A stretch of 64,000 nt of DNA from Chloroflexota bacterium (GCA_012729765.1 JAAYCM010000143.1:28649-92648); one strand, 5' to 3'. Shown: positions 49,535 through 59,622, counted from the stretch's first letter. Notes: generated from the letters alone by a model not told the origin. Numbers and translations: made by a program.

Positions 49535-51697
49535 TCACGATCCGCCGCCAGCGGCCAGATTCAGCTCGCCGGACAGCACCAGATCGATATCGCCCAGGAA
49601 CAACTGCTGCCCGCGCCGCTCGCCGGTGGCGCGGTCGAGCACGCCCAGCCGGTTGTAGACGCTGCCGGTATAGGCCCCCACCATCAGCGCGTATTCGCCG
49701 GGCCGCAGGCTATCGCTCAGCCAGATAAACGACACCTGCGCGAAGATATCGCGGCTCTCCAGCTCCGCAGGCACCACGTCGAGCGCGTTGGCTTCGGCCC
49801 AGGGTTCGAGTACCAGGCTGCGCTCGCCCGAATCGGGGTTTTCCCAATAGGCCAGCACATGCGCGAAGATGCCCAGGTTGTGCGGCAGCGGCCCGTCCAC
49901 GCGCCAATACGTCACCAGCACCACCGGCGTGCCGCCCGGCTCGCGCGCGTTGAGCGCCGCCGGATCATAACCGGCGAAGGTTAGATTCTGCTCCAGCGTC
50001 ACGGGGAGCTGCGCCGGGGCGTTCTGGCCGTTGTCTTCCGGCACGAAGTAGGTCTGCGAGAGCGTGCCCCAATAGCCGCCCGAATCCCGAATCCGCTGCT
50101 CGACATCCAGATAGAGCACCGAGCCGGCGGGCAGCCCCTCGACCGGGATCGGCTCGCCGTCTTTTAGCCAGTCGGCCAGCTCCGGCGGCATCTCGCTGCG
50201 GTGATCGAGATCGGCAAAAGCAAAGCGCATCGGCGCGCCCGCGTCGATCAAGACCAGCCCGCCCCGGCAGTCGGAGTGGCGCAGATTCATGCCTTCGCGG
50301 TGCATCATCAGCGGCAAAATCTGGCGCGTAGAGAGTCCGGCGACCTGCGGCACGTTCAGCCGCGCCGCGCAGATCGACACCGGCAGATCGTCGGGCGTGC
50401 GATCCAGGTAGGCGGCCAGCCGCCCCAGGCTGGCCTGATACACCTCGGCCACGCGCGCATCCTGCGCCCAGTCCTGAAACAGCCGCGCCCGCACCAGGAT
50501 CACGTTCACCAGCAGGACCGCGACCAGTCCCACTGCCAGGGGCCTGAGCCACTGCTGGCGGCCCTGGGCACGCAGCGCCCGCCAGAGCGTCACCGCACCG
50601 ACCCCCACCAGGATATAGATCGCCGGCAGCGCGACCAGGTTGGCCGAGAAGGTCGGCGCACGCTGCACCCAGCTATCGGTCAGCAGGCCCGCCGCCAGCA
50701 CCATCAGCAGCAGCGCATAACGCGGGTCGCGCCAGTGCCGCACCGCCCGGATCACGCCCAGCAGCAGCAGCACCGCCATCAGCGGGCCAAGCAGCGGCGT
50801 TTCGGACACATTGTGCGTTACGCGTGCGTCGCCCTGCCAGATCACGCCGCCGACGGCTTGCAGCAGCCCGTCGATCAGGTCGATTACGCCGCGCGGGCGC
50901 TCCGCCCAGACGACATACGGCTCGCTGGCGCTGGCCTCGCGCAGCGTGGAGACGATATAAGGCACCGCGACCACCGTCGCCAGCACCAGCACGAACATCA
51001 GCATACTCCACACCCGGCGCGAGAGCGGCTGTTTGGTCAGCACCAGATGCAGGAAGAAAAGCGCCGCCAGCGGCCCCAATACCAGCGTGGTATAGTGCAG
51101 GTAGCCGGACACGCCGAGCAGCAGCGCCAGCGCGGCGAACGGCAGCGTGCCCGGTGCGCGGAAGCGTATCTCGCGGTAGAGGTTGAAGGCCGCCACCAGC
51201 GCATAAAGCGTGATCAGGACATAGAGCGGCACCAGCGACTCAGCGGTCGCCGTGCGGGCCAGCAGCACCGCGCGCAGATTGACCGCCATCACGCCCAGCG
51301 CGATCAGCGCCACCCCCGGCCCAAACAGCCGCCGCGCCAGCCGGTAGAGCAGCGCCAGCGCCAGCAGCCCACCCCAGAATACCATCACGCGGTAGCCGAG
51401 CAGACCGTCGCCCACCAGCGCCGTAACCAGCGCGTTGCCAATGGCGTAGATTCCGGCGCGCCCCTGCTCATCGCCAGCATGGTAATAGACCGCGACATCG
51501 CCCTGGCGCACGGCCTCGGTCAGCCGGATATACACCAGCTCGTCGCTGCTGAAACCGGCAGGCAGGCGGCTCAGGTCCCAGGCGCGCAGCAGCACCGCCA
51601 GCAGCAGCAGTAACGTGATCAGCCCCAGTTCTCGTCGTCGGTTCAACTTGGCTCCCAGCCTGGCCCCCCAGGCCCGCCCCACCGGGCAAGGCCGCAC
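49535..51697 (-). CDS. Large GT39-like membrane glycosyltransferase
   Basis: The 720-residue protein begins with a membrane span and the GT-C loop LRAWDLSRLPAGFSSDELVYIRLTEAVRQGD, then twelve or so spans up to about residue 400. A long extracytoplasmic C-terminal half follows (about residues 430-720) with beta-rich segments such as WRVDGPLPHNLGIFAHVLAYWENP. That half looks like the carbohydrate-binding tail of ArnT/PMT-like enzymes. The opening codon is GTG at 51697 and is uncertain. It is the last of five minus-strand genes that follow each other after the four glycosidase-fold genes, suggesting one surface-glycan locus. Confidence 0.75.
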   Translation of the reverse strand: MRPCPVGRAWGARLGAKLNRRRELGLITLLLLLAVLLRAWDLSRLPAGFSSDELVYIRLTEAVRQGDVAVYYHAGDEQGRAGIYAIGNALVTALVGDGLLGYRVMVFWGGLLALALLYRLARRLFGPGVALIALGVMAVNLRAVLLARTATAESLVPLYVLITLYALVAAFNLYREIRFRAPGTLPFAALALLLGVSGYLHYTTLVLGPLAALFFLHLVLTKQPLSRRVWSMLMFVLVLATVVAVPYIVSTLREASASEPYVVWAERPRGVIDLIDGLLQAVGGVIWQGDARVTHNVSETPLLGPLMAVLLLLGVIRAVRHWRDPRYALLLMVLAAGLLTDSWVQRAPTFSANLVALPAIYILVGVGAVTLWRALRAQGRQQWLRPLAVGLVAVLLVNVILVRARLFQDWAQDARVAEVYQASLGRLAAYLDRTPDDLPVSICAARLNVPQVAGLSTRQILPLMMHREGMNLRHSDCRGGLVLIDAGAPMRFAFADLDHRSEMPPELADWLKDGEPIPVEGLPAGSVLYLDVEQRIRDSGGYWGTLSQTYFVPEDNGQNAPAQLPVTLEQNLTFAGYDPAALNAREPGGTPVVLVTYWRVDGPLPHNLGIFAHVLAYWENPDSGERSLVLEPWAEANALDVVPAELESRDIFAQVSFIWLSDSLRPGEYALMVGAYTGSVYNRLGVLDRATGERRGQQLFLGDIDLVLSGELNLAAGGGS

Positions 51698-51784
51698 CAG
51701 GTTTGTCTTGTTATGGATGATGGCCGGAGTTTTTCGTGCTCACCGCCGGCAATTGTATCACGCCAATTTAAATTCGTTTAACGC

Positions 51785-53089
51785 TCAGTTTTCGCAGGCT
51801 GCGAGCGGCTCGACCGCGATCGCTTCGGGCGAGCTGGGATCGCGTGCCTGGATGACCGTCTCGCCCATCACCTTCTCCATATTCGCCAGCGCGATGAACG
51901 CCGGGCGCGTGGGCTTGGTCGGGTAGCCCGGCGTATCGAGCGCCCACCAATACTGCTCGTCGTCGGGCGTCCAGGCGGGATCGGACAGGTAGATCGTGAC
52001 CATCAGCCCGACCCAGGGCCGCCAGTGCTCGGCGGCGTAGCGATAGGCGTCCACCAGGTAATCGGCCTGGGTCTGCTCATCGACGGCGTGCCAGCTATAG
52101 ATCGTGTCCGGGCGCTGATCGGTCGTCCAGCCCATCTCCAGCAGCGCGATCTGCTTGGCCGCGTCGCCGTTCGCCACCATGATCCCGCGCATATCCTCGA
52201 CATGGCGAAAGGCCATCCAGCGGTGGCCGAACTCGGCTTCGGCTTCGTCGGGCGACATCTCCGGCGGCGCTTTGTAGCCGGGCGCGTTCAGCCCCAGCAC
52301 GTCGAAGTAAGCGCCCGCCCCGGCGTCGTACATCTGGCGCAGGTAGTCCATATCGGGGATCGCGTCGGGCAGGCCGGTGCCGGTCGGTGCCAGCCCGGCG
52401 GAGATCACAACCGCGTCCGGATCGGCGGCGTGGATCGCCTCGGCGCAGACGCGCAGCAGCTCGACATAGCCCTCGGCGTTGGGCGCGCGGTCCAGCCACT
52501 CGAAACGCAGATTCGGCTCGTTCCACACCTGGTAGCCCGCGATCTGCCCCCGGTAGCGCCCGGCTACCGCCCCACAGAATTCACCCCATGCATCCAGATC
52601 GACCGGTGGCGCGGCGGGGTCGTCGCCCGGTGCACGGATCGCCCAGTCGGGCGGGCCGTCCAACCGCGCAACCAGCCCGGTCCCCTGGCAGGTCACGTCG
52701 TCCACCACCGCATCGGCATAGTCCCAATGCCACTCACCCTGCACCGGCTCGATATCGCGCCACGAGAAACGCTGCTTGACGTGGCTGAAGTTCATCAGCC
52801 GCACCAGGTAGAGATCGAGCGCGCGCGTGGCTTCGTTCCACCACAGGAAGGTGTGCACGCCGTAGCTCAGCGCGGGGAACGGGGGATCGACCACCGCCGC
52901 GGGAGCCAGATCGCGCGGGATCGGCGGGGTGGGCGCTGGCTCACTGTCGGCGTTTTGCTGCGCGGCCCACCAGAAAACGGCGGTAAAGGCCAGCGCCAGC
53001 GTGATGATGCCCGCCGCCAGCGCCAGTTTTGTCCGCCGCTGATCGCGCACATAGCGCAGCCAGCCGGGCGACCATCGGTTATCTGTCAC
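51785..53089 (-). CDS. Membrane-anchored glycosidase-fold (GH39/GH5-like) protein D
   Basis: From a GTG at 53089, preceded by AGGAG, the 434-residue product has one span (LALAAGIITLALAFTAVFWWA). A TIM-barrel domain follows with FSWRDIEPVQGEWHWDYADAVV, the acid/base motif GYQVWNEPNLRFEW, and a late LLEMGWTT motif that would hold the nucleophile Glu. This is the clan A glycosidase plan. It is paralogous to the next three upstream genes. An active enzyme on an extracellular glycan is likely; substrate unknown. Confidence 0.78.
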   Translation of the reverse strand: MTDNRWSPGWLRYVRDQRRTKLALAAGIITLALAFTAVFWWAAQQNADSEPAPTPPIPRDLAPAAVVDPPFPALSYGVHTFLWWNEATRALDLYLVRLMNFSHVKQRFSWRDIEPVQGEWHWDYADAVVDDVTCQGTGLVARLDGPPDWAIRAPGDDPAAPPVDLDAWGEFCGAVAGRYRGQIAGYQVWNEPNLRFEWLDRAPNAEGYVELLRVCAEAIHAADPDAVVISAGLAPTGTGLPDAIPDMDYLRQMYDAGAGAYFDVLGLNAPGYKAPPEMSPDEAEAEFGHRWMAFRHVEDMRGIMVANGDAAKQIALLEMGWTTDQRPDTIYSWHAVDEQTQADYLVDAYRYAAEHWRPWVGLMVTIYLSDPAWTPDDEQYWWALDTPGYPTKPTRPAFIALANMEKVMGETVIQARDPSSPEAIAVEPLAACEN

Positions 53090-53197
53090 GCTGCTTTTGC
53101 TCCTGTCCGGACAACGACAGGCGGGCACGCGGCCCGCCCTCTGACTCTGTTCAATTTACCGGGCGCGAGCGTCTGGCCCGGCCAGTCTGGTTCCAGC

Positions 53198-54715
53198 TTA
53201 TTCGCCGCCGCCCCTGAAGTCGAACGAGGCGATGGCCTCATAGGCGGGCGCGGGCGCCCAGTTGGGCCGCAGCAGCGAGTAGGGCACGTTGTCGTTGGTT
53301 GGGTCCCAGCCCGTCTGCGCGCCGTAGTTCAGGTTCCAGATGAACGCCAGCCACACGAAGTCCCATTCGTCCATCAGCTCGATTGCCTCGCGGAAGAACG
53401 CCGCCTGCTCTTCGAGCGTATTGTCGTCGGCAAACTCGAAGTTCTGCGGCGTACCGCCCAGGCCCTCGGTCGAGGCCCAGCCGAACTCGGTGATGCACAG
53501 CGGGATATCGCTGCCGGCCTGCTGGATGCGCTGCGCGTAGCCGTTCAGCGTGCTGTAGAACGACCAGCTGTGGTGCGGGTTGTCGAACGGCCCCCGGAAG
53601 CGGGCGTTGGGGTCGTTGGGAACGCTGTTCCAGGGCACGTTCGGGCCGATGTTGTAGCCGTTGTGGTGCGCGCCGACACAATCCGTCGTCTCCAGCACAC
53701 CAGCCTGGATCAGCAGGTCCATATACACGAAGTCGTCATAGGCGCGCACGCCGTCGTTCAGGCCGGTCGGCGAGAGCGCGCCGCTGATCACGATGATGCC
53801 CGGATCGACGGCCTTGATCGCCTGGTAGGCCGCGCGCAGCATCTCGACATAGCGCTCGGCGCTCAGCCCATAGATCGACGCCCACTCGCGGTCGATGTTC
53901 ATCTCGTTCCAGACTTCCACCGCGTGCACCTGGCCGGGATAGCGGCGCAGCAGCGTCGTCAGGAAGCTGGCGAAAACTGCCGGATCGGCGGGCGGGCCGA
54001 CTTCTGCGAGACGCTGGTTGCCCGGCTCACGCGCCCAGTCCGGCGTGGTCAGGACGCTGAGCATCACCTTCAGATCGCGCTCGGCGGCCAGCTCCAGCGT
54101 CACGTCGAGCATACCCCAGTCATACTGGCCCTGCTGCGGCTCGATCTGATCCCAGCGCACCTGCTGCTTGATCCAGTTCAGGCGCAGCTTGTCGGTAACT
54201 TCCGACATCCAGATGCTGTAGACTTCGGGATCGGCGTTGCCCTGGACCTGGACACCCACCTGAAAACCGTCATCATTCACCGGCAGCGGGGTCGGGGTCG
54301 GGACTGCGGTCGCGGTTTGCTGCAGCAGGAACGCCTCGCTCTGGGCCTCGGCCTCACTGGCTGCCAGCGGTGCGGCATCCGGCTCGCCCGCCTCACTCGC
54401 GGCGCTGGCCGAATCGCTCTCAGCCGGGACCATCGCGACCGCGGCAGGCTGCCCGGCGGCGGTCGGCACCGGCGTGGCATCGATCGCGTTCAGATCAAGC
54501 TCGTCTTCGGGCGCGACCTCTTCGGCTTCATCCGGCCCGGTGTTGGGCAGCGCCGCGACGTTCACCTGCCCATCGTCACTCCCGCCGTTGTTAATCAATC
54601 CAGTTGCGTAGTAAATCCCTGCAAAAGTCAGCGCGCCGATTAGCAGCGTGATGCCTAACCAGGCGATCACAAACCCTCGTATCTGCCGCTGGCGCAGGGT
54701 CGCCGATGAATGCAT
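53198..54715 (-). CDS. Membrane-anchored glycosidase-fold protein C
   Basis: The 505-residue protein (ATG 54715, AGGAGG upstream) has an N-terminal anchor (FVIAWLGITLLIGALTFAGIYYA), an Ala/Glu/Pro-rich linker to about residue 150 and a TIM-barrel domain. The barrel shows IKQQVRWDQIEPQQGQYDW, the acid/base VEVWNEMNIDREW and the nucleophile region CITEFGWASTEGLGG. Both catalytic Glu are present. It belongs to the same paralog group as the genes at 51785, 54854 and 57979. Secreted-side hydrolysis of a polysaccharide is likely. Confidence 0.8.
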   Translation of the reverse strand: MHSSATLRQRQIRGFVIAWLGITLLIGALTFAGIYYATGLINNGGSDDGQVNVAALPNTGPDEAEEVAPEDELDLNAIDATPVPTAAGQPAAVAMVPAESDSASAASEAGEPDAAPLAASEAEAQSEAFLLQQTATAVPTPTPLPVNDDGFQVGVQVQGNADPEVYSIWMSEVTDKLRLNWIKQQVRWDQIEPQQGQYDWGMLDVTLELAAERDLKVMLSVLTTPDWAREPGNQRLAEVGPPADPAVFASFLTTLLRRYPGQVHAVEVWNEMNIDREWASIYGLSAERYVEMLRAAYQAIKAVDPGIIVISGALSPTGLNDGVRAYDDFVYMDLLIQAGVLETTDCVGAHHNGYNIGPNVPWNSVPNDPNARFRGPFDNPHHSWSFYSTLNGYAQRIQQAGSDIPLCITEFGWASTEGLGGTPQNFEFADDNTLEEQAAFFREAIELMDEWDFVWLAFIWNLNYGAQTGWDPTNDNVPYSLLRPNWAPAPAYEAIASFDFRGGGE

Positions 54716-54853
54716 GGCGTAAACCTCCTTGATCGAACGATTGGTTTTTATACGCGGCAGAAGCAGGTTAGCCCCTGCCGGTCGAGCCACGGATGATCAA
54801 TGTCTTGTGCCCGATTGTAGCGCAAGCGCCGCCGGGCCGGGAATCGTCCTGCT

Positions 54854-57850
54854 CTATTCCAGCACCGGCGCCAGCGCCTCGCAGGCCGGGCACGCTCCGC
54901 CGGGCCGGATCACGGCGTAGCCCGCCGCGTCGCCGGTCACGTCCAGATTCCAGATGATCAGCAGGCGGATGCGCTCGTCGGCCTGGGCCGCCTGCACCGC
55001 GGCTGTCAGCCATTCGGCCTGCTGCGCCGCCGTGATGCCGCTCGCCCACTCGAACCCCGCCGGGGACGTGTCCAGCCCTTCCGGCGAAAAGTAGCCGAGC
55101 GCGGTCAGGCAGACCGGCAGCGCGCCGCCCAACGCATCATGCGCGCGCGCCACAGCCGGGCCGAAGTAGTAAATCGCCGCGTCGCCGCGCGGATCGCCGC
55201 TCGTGGCGGCGGGAGCGGTCGCGCCGAGCGTATACTGCACGCCCACGCAGTCGGCGTACTGCGCCGCGCCCGCCTCGGCCAGCGCCTGCAAATAGGCATC
55301 ATCGTTCCAGGCGGCGTCACCCCGCCCGCCCTCGCCCGCGTCCGTCACCGGGACCGGCGCGCCGGTGATCACCAGCGCTGAAGGCCGCGCCGTTTTGATC
55401 GTGTTGTAGGCAAAGCCCAGCAGCCGCACATAAGCCTGTGGGTCGATCTGCCCCAGCGGCCAGCCAGACTCGACATTCATCCCGCGCCAGACCTCGATCC
55501 CGTCCACGTTCATCAGCGCCAGCCGCCCCACGAAATCGGCGTACTGCGTTATATACGCCTCGCGGTCGGCGCTCGCCAGCTCTGCCGGATCGCCCACCAC
55601 CGTGAGCAGAATCTTGAAGCCGTTGGCCTGCGCGTTCTCGATCTTGCGCCGCTGCCCTTCGGGATCATCCCCCAGGCGAAAATCGACGCGCATCTGCACC
55701 CAGTCGAGATGCGTCCGCCCGGCAGGCAGGACCGAGTTGGCGTTGAAGGTTTCAATCGTACCGCCGACCTCGAATGCGTCGCCGGGGTTGCCCGTCGCCA
55801 GGATGGTCGGATCGACCGTCGGGATCGGCCCGGCCTCGCCCGTCGATGCAGCGGCAACCGGCATCTCGTTGGCGGCAGGGGCGGCGTCGGTCGGCTCGGC
55901 AGTCCCGGCGGGAGCAGCATCAGCCGGGGCGGCTTCGGTCGCCTCAGCGGGCGGCGGAGTCGGCGTGGGTGCGGCGGCGACCGCGACACTCGCGCTGCCC
56001 ACCGGCGCGCCCGTCTCTTGCAGCACGATCACTTCTCCGGCCTGCACCGTCCAGGCGACCTGCGGCTCGAATGTCGCCATCTCGCCGCTCTCGCCCAGGC
56101 GGAAGGCCAGCAGCGCCTCGTCCAGGCCCGGCACGACACCCGGCGCCAGCAGATCGCGCACGACCACACCGCCCAGATTATTGGTTGTCGCCAGTGTGAG
56201 CCGGTAATAGAGCGCCGCCGGGTCGGTGATCCACATCGTGCGCAGCACGTTCCCCTGCGCGTCCAGGTAGCGCACATAGGACGTCTGGAAGGTTTCATCG
56301 CGCCCGGTTTCGGCCACAACCCCGCCCGGCGACTCCAGCCGCGCCGTGACGGTTTCGCCCGGCTGGATCGCGTCGCCCGGCTCCAGCGCCACCTCGCCCA
56401 GATAGGTCAGCGCCGCGTCGAGCGCGATCGGAGCCACAATGCCTTCGCCCTGATCCTCGACGCTGAGCGCGCTCAGGCCGAGCAGCAGTTTGGCCGGGCT
56501 GACCTGCGTCGCGGCCCAGTCGGCCAGCCGCTGAACCATCCCGTCCGGCTGGTAGGCGCGCGGATCGAGCGGCAGCCGGACCACGATCTCGTCGGCGGCC
56601 AGGCCCAGCGCGCGCCAGTCATACGCGCCTGGGTCCCAGTCCTGGGTGTTGGCATCGTAGAGCGGCGCGGGCAGCACGATCGTCAGCGTGCGGTCGCGAC
56701 CATGCAGCAGCTCCGCCAGATGGCGCACGAAGGCCGAGTAGGAATCGCGCAGATCGGCGGGGATATCGCGGTAATCGATCATCACGCCCGCAAAGCCGCT
56801 GTTATCACGCGCGACGAACGCCGCAAGCTGCCGGGCGTGTTCCTGGCGCAAACCCGGATTTTCGAGAATGCGCCGCACGGTCGCCACGTCCACCACCATC
56901 GGATCGCTGAAGTTCTGAATCAGGGGGATGACGGCGTAGCTCTGGCCGGTTTCGAAGCCCGCCGCCAGCACACCTTGCAGCGCGCCGGTCGTGGTGGGGC
57001 GCATCCCGGCGGGATAGATGCGGACATTGGCCGCCAGCACATCCGGCGAGAAGGTATCGCTCAGCCCCAGCGTGACGCCCGCCGCCCGCGCTTCGCCGCC
57101 GCGGAAGATCGCCACGCAGCGCGGCAGATAGCTCACTTCGGCAGACAGCGTGCCCGCGTCCTCGGTGGGCTGGGCCGGCACGAACTCCCACGCCTCGTGG
57201 GCCGCGTTCCAGTTATAGAGCGCCAACACACCCTCGCCTGCCGCTTCGGGCAGCGTGGAGACATGCAGGGTCAGGCGGTCAGGCGGCGTGCCGTTCTGCG
57301 CCAGGCTGTATACCGGGCTGGCGAGCGCGTGGCGCGGCGGCAGATCGGTTTCGCAGGCCCAGCCCGCCGAAGGCACCTGCCCGGCCAGATAGTCGGCGGG
57401 GGCCAGCGCCACGACCGACACGCCGAACGGCGCACCCAACGACTCCGGTGCGGCTTCGATCACCAGCCCATCGGCTTCGAGACGCGGCTCGTCGGCGCTG
57501 AGCGTCTGAAACGTCAGACCGCCGATGGTTTCCACATCCGAATCGTCCTGCTCCGCGCCGTTGATTTCGTCTTCGATGGTATCCCACAGGTTGAACGGGG
57601 GCAGCAGCAGCGCCACCACCACCAGCGCCAGCACGATCAAGCCCATGCCCAGCACCGGCAGCCAGCAGCCGGATCGGGAACGGATCGGTCGCGCCGGGCG
57701 CGGCGGGCCAAAGCGCGGAAATGAGTCGGGGGCCGGGATGTCGGACGTATCTTCAAGCGAGGCGGTCGTCTCGCCGTCGAAGGGTTTAAGCCCAGGGGGG
57801 GTATCGTCGTCCAGCGGCTCCGGCCAGTCTGACGGTTGATTCAAGCTCAT
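54854..57850 (-). CDS. Membrane protein B with two degenerate glycosidase-like domains
   Basis: The 998-residue protein has an N-terminal acidic tail, one span (WLPVLGMGLIVLALVVVALLLPPF), beta-rich domains and a GH18-like barrel. The barrel's GFAGVMIDYRDIPADL keeps Asp359 but has Arg361 where GH18 enzymes have the catalytic Glu. After an Ala/Pro linker comes a clan A barrel homologous to gene A. There the acid/base motif WNEMN is WRGMN (Gly790) and the nucleophile TELGY is TALGY (Ala917). So both domains look catalytically dead. It may bind glycan or act as a scaffold. It lies between genes A and C. Confidence 0.82.
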   Translation of the reverse strand: MSLNQPSDWPEPLDDDTPPGLKPFDGETTASLEDTSDIPAPDSFPRFGPPRPARPIRSRSGCWLPVLGMGLIVLALVVVALLLPPFNLWDTIEDEINGAEQDDSDVETIGGLTFQTLSADEPRLEADGLVIEAAPESLGAPFGVSVVALAPADYLAGQVPSAGWACETDLPPRHALASPVYSLAQNGTPPDRLTLHVSTLPEAAGEGVLALYNWNAAHEAWEFVPAQPTEDAGTLSAEVSYLPRCVAIFRGGEARAAGVTLGLSDTFSPDVLAANVRIYPAGMRPTTTGALQGVLAAGFETGQSYAVIPLIQNFSDPMVVDVATVRRILENPGLRQEHARQLAAFVARDNSGFAGVMIDYRDIPADLRDSYSAFVRHLAELLHGRDRTLTIVLPAPLYDANTQDWDPGAYDWRALGLAADEIVVRLPLDPRAYQPDGMVQRLADWAATQVSPAKLLLGLSALSVEDQGEGIVAPIALDAALTYLGEVALEPGDAIQPGETVTARLESPGGVVAETGRDETFQTSYVRYLDAQGNVLRTMWITDPAALYYRLTLATTNNLGGVVVRDLLAPGVVPGLDEALLAFRLGESGEMATFEPQVAWTVQAGEVIVLQETGAPVGSASVAVAAAPTPTPPPAEATEAAPADAAPAGTAEPTDAAPAANEMPVAAASTGEAGPIPTVDPTILATGNPGDAFEVGGTIETFNANSVLPAGRTHLDWVQMRVDFRLGDDPEGQRRKIENAQANGFKILLTVVGDPAELASADREAYITQYADFVGRLALMNVDGIEVWRGMNVESGWPLGQIDPQAYVRLLGFAYNTIKTARPSALVITGAPVPVTDAGEGGRGDAAWNDDAYLQALAEAGAAQYADCVGVQYTLGATAPAATSGDPRGDAAIYYFGPAVARAHDALGGALPVCLTALGYFSPEGLDTSPAGFEWASGITAAQQAEWLTAAVQAAQADERIRLLIIWNLDVTGDAAGYAVIRPGGACPACEALAPVLE

Positions 57851-57978
57851 AATCGGTCGCGCTGCCTCCGTCTTGCTGCGTGCAGCCGGGGCAACCTCTG
57901 CCTCGAAGCTGCCCCGGCATCGTCTCAACGCATGAATTCAGGCATCAGCCGGGTAGTATCTTCCCTGCTGTGCCTATC

Positions 57979-59622
57979 TTACCCGATCCGACCCAGCGCG
58001 GCACACGCCGGGCACGAGCCGTCGGGCCGCACGATCGCATAGCCCGCCATCGGGTCGCCGCCATAGGCGGTAAAGTCCACGTTCCAGATGATCACCAGCC
58101 GCACGCGGCCGCTGCTGCGCGACAGCCGCACGGCGTCGGCCAGCCACTGCGCCTGCTCCGCGACGCTCGTGCCGGAGCCCCAGTCGAACCCGCCCGGCAG
58201 CGGCCCCAGCCCTTCCGGCGTCACGTAGCCCAGCTCGGTGAAGCAGATCGGGCGCGCGCCGCCAAAGGCGTTGGCGTAGGTATTGACCATGCCCCAGAAG
58301 TAGCGGGTGTAGTAGTTGCCGCGCGGATCGCCGCTGGTCTGGCGCGGGCTGACGATGCCCTCGTTGTAGTGCGCGCCGACGCAGTCCATATACTGGGCCG
58401 CACCTGCCGCCGCCATGCCGCGCACGTAGCGATCGTCGTTCCAGACGCGGTCAGTCCCAAACGCGCCTTCTGCCCCGGTGGGCGCGGGCGCGCCGCTGAT
58501 CACGGCCACGCTGGAGTTGGCCGATTTGATCGCGTTGTAGGCTTTCGCCAGAAGCTGTGTATACAGGCCCGGATCGATATGCCCGGCGGGCCACTCGCGG
58601 TCGAGATTCATCTCGTTCCAGACCTCAATCGCGTCCGGCCCCAGCGCGGCCACCTCGCCCACGAAGCGCGCATAATCATCGAAATAGCCCGGTGCAAGCA
58701 CGTCACCGGGATGCCCCACGATGCCCAGCAGAATCTTGAAGCCGTTGGCGTGCGCCTGATCGATCGAGCCTTGCGCGACCGCGCCCGGCATCCCCGGCGA
58801 GAAGCGGATCTGCCGCTTGGCCCAGGTCATACCCGCCTGGTGCATCAGATTGGGATAGGAGAAGTGCTCGACATGCCCGCCATAGCCGAAGCCGGTCAGG
58901 CCGCGTCCACCCGCGACCGGAGCGGGAGCCGACGCACCGCCGCCCGTATCCGCCGCATCGTCCGCCGCCGGGGCCACCTGCTCGACGACCCGGTTGGTGA
59001 CCGGCAGCGATCCAGCCGTGCCTGTCGATAGGCTCACAAACGAGGCATGCAGCCAGCCGTCCTGGCCGCCCACGCCCGCGAAAATCCACTGACCGTCGCC
59101 GCTGCGGCCCTTCGCCAGCGCCGACGTGCCCGCGCGCAGCGTGCGGAATACGCGGTAGCCCGTACCGGGGCCGCTGCGGAAGTTCACATCATCGGTCGTC
59201 CGGGCCGGGATGCCGCTGCCCTCAGGGAAGCCGCCCGCCGGGCTGCCGCTCTGAGCCTCGCCCGATCCAGAGGGCTGAGCCGCCGCGCCGCCTGAGCCGC
59301 GCACCGGCAGAGTCTCCAGCACCAGGCCCTCACGCACCGTGAGATAATCCGAGAGCACCCAGCCCTCGGCCCCCTGCGCCGTGCGCGCCAACACCCACAG
59401 CCCGTTGCCGGGCAGGTCGTCGCGCCCGATCAGCGTCAGCGCGTCGTTGCGCGCCAGCTTGGCGACAACCGAAAATTCCTCACCCGGCCCGGCGCGCATA
59501 TTCAGCGTGTCCGGGATGACGGTCGCATCCGGCCCTTGCGCCAGCGCGGGGACGATATTCAGGCCGGCCAACAGCACGGCCAGCACCAGCAAAAAACGAG
59601 TCGCTTTTACAACGCTGCCCAT
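57979..59622 (-). CDS. Secreted SH3b-glycosidase-fold protein A
   Basis: The 547-residue protein has a signal peptide (LLVLAVLLAGLNIVPALAQ), two bacterial SH3-type domains (LNMRAGPGEEFSVVAKL...GWVLSDYLTV and VNFRSGPGTGYRVFRTL...GWLHASF), a linker and a clan A TIM barrel. The barrel's acid/base motif is WNEMNLDREW (Glu337) and the nucleophile region is CFTELGYVTPEG (Glu463). SH3b domains often bind cell-wall peptides or glycans. Both catalytic Glu are intact, unlike in gene B. It is first in transcription order of the four paralogs. Confidence 0.82.
   Translation of the reverse strand: MGSVVKATRFLLVLAVLLAGLNIVPALAQGPDATVIPDTLNMRAGPGEEFSVVAKLARNDALTLIGRDDLPGNGLWVLARTAQGAEGWVLSDYLTVREGLVLETLPVRGSGGAAAQPSGSGEAQSGSPAGGFPEGSGIPARTTDDVNFRSGPGTGYRVFRTLRAGTSALAKGRSGDGQWIFAGVGGQDGWLHASFVSLSTGTAGSLPVTNRVVEQVAPAADDAADTGGGASAPAPVAGGRGLTGFGYGGHVEHFSYPNLMHQAGMTWAKRQIRFSPGMPGAVAQGSIDQAHANGFKILLGIVGHPGDVLAPGYFDDYARFVGEVAALGPDAIEVWNEMNLDREWPAGHIDPGLYTQLLAKAYNAIKSANSSVAVISGAPAPTGAEGAFGTDRVWNDDRYVRGMAAAGAAQYMDCVGAHYNEGIVSPRQTSGDPRGNYYTRYFWGMVNTYANAFGGARPICFTELGYVTPEGLGPLPGGFDWGSGTSVAEQAQWLADAVRLSRSSGRVRLVIIWNVDFTAYGGDPMAGYAIVRPDGSCPACAALGRIG

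Noticed and set aside
52025..54643. Plus-strand frame of 872 codons
   Set aside because: It lies antisense to the glycosidase-fold genes C and D, lacks a ribosome site and shows no recognisable domain.
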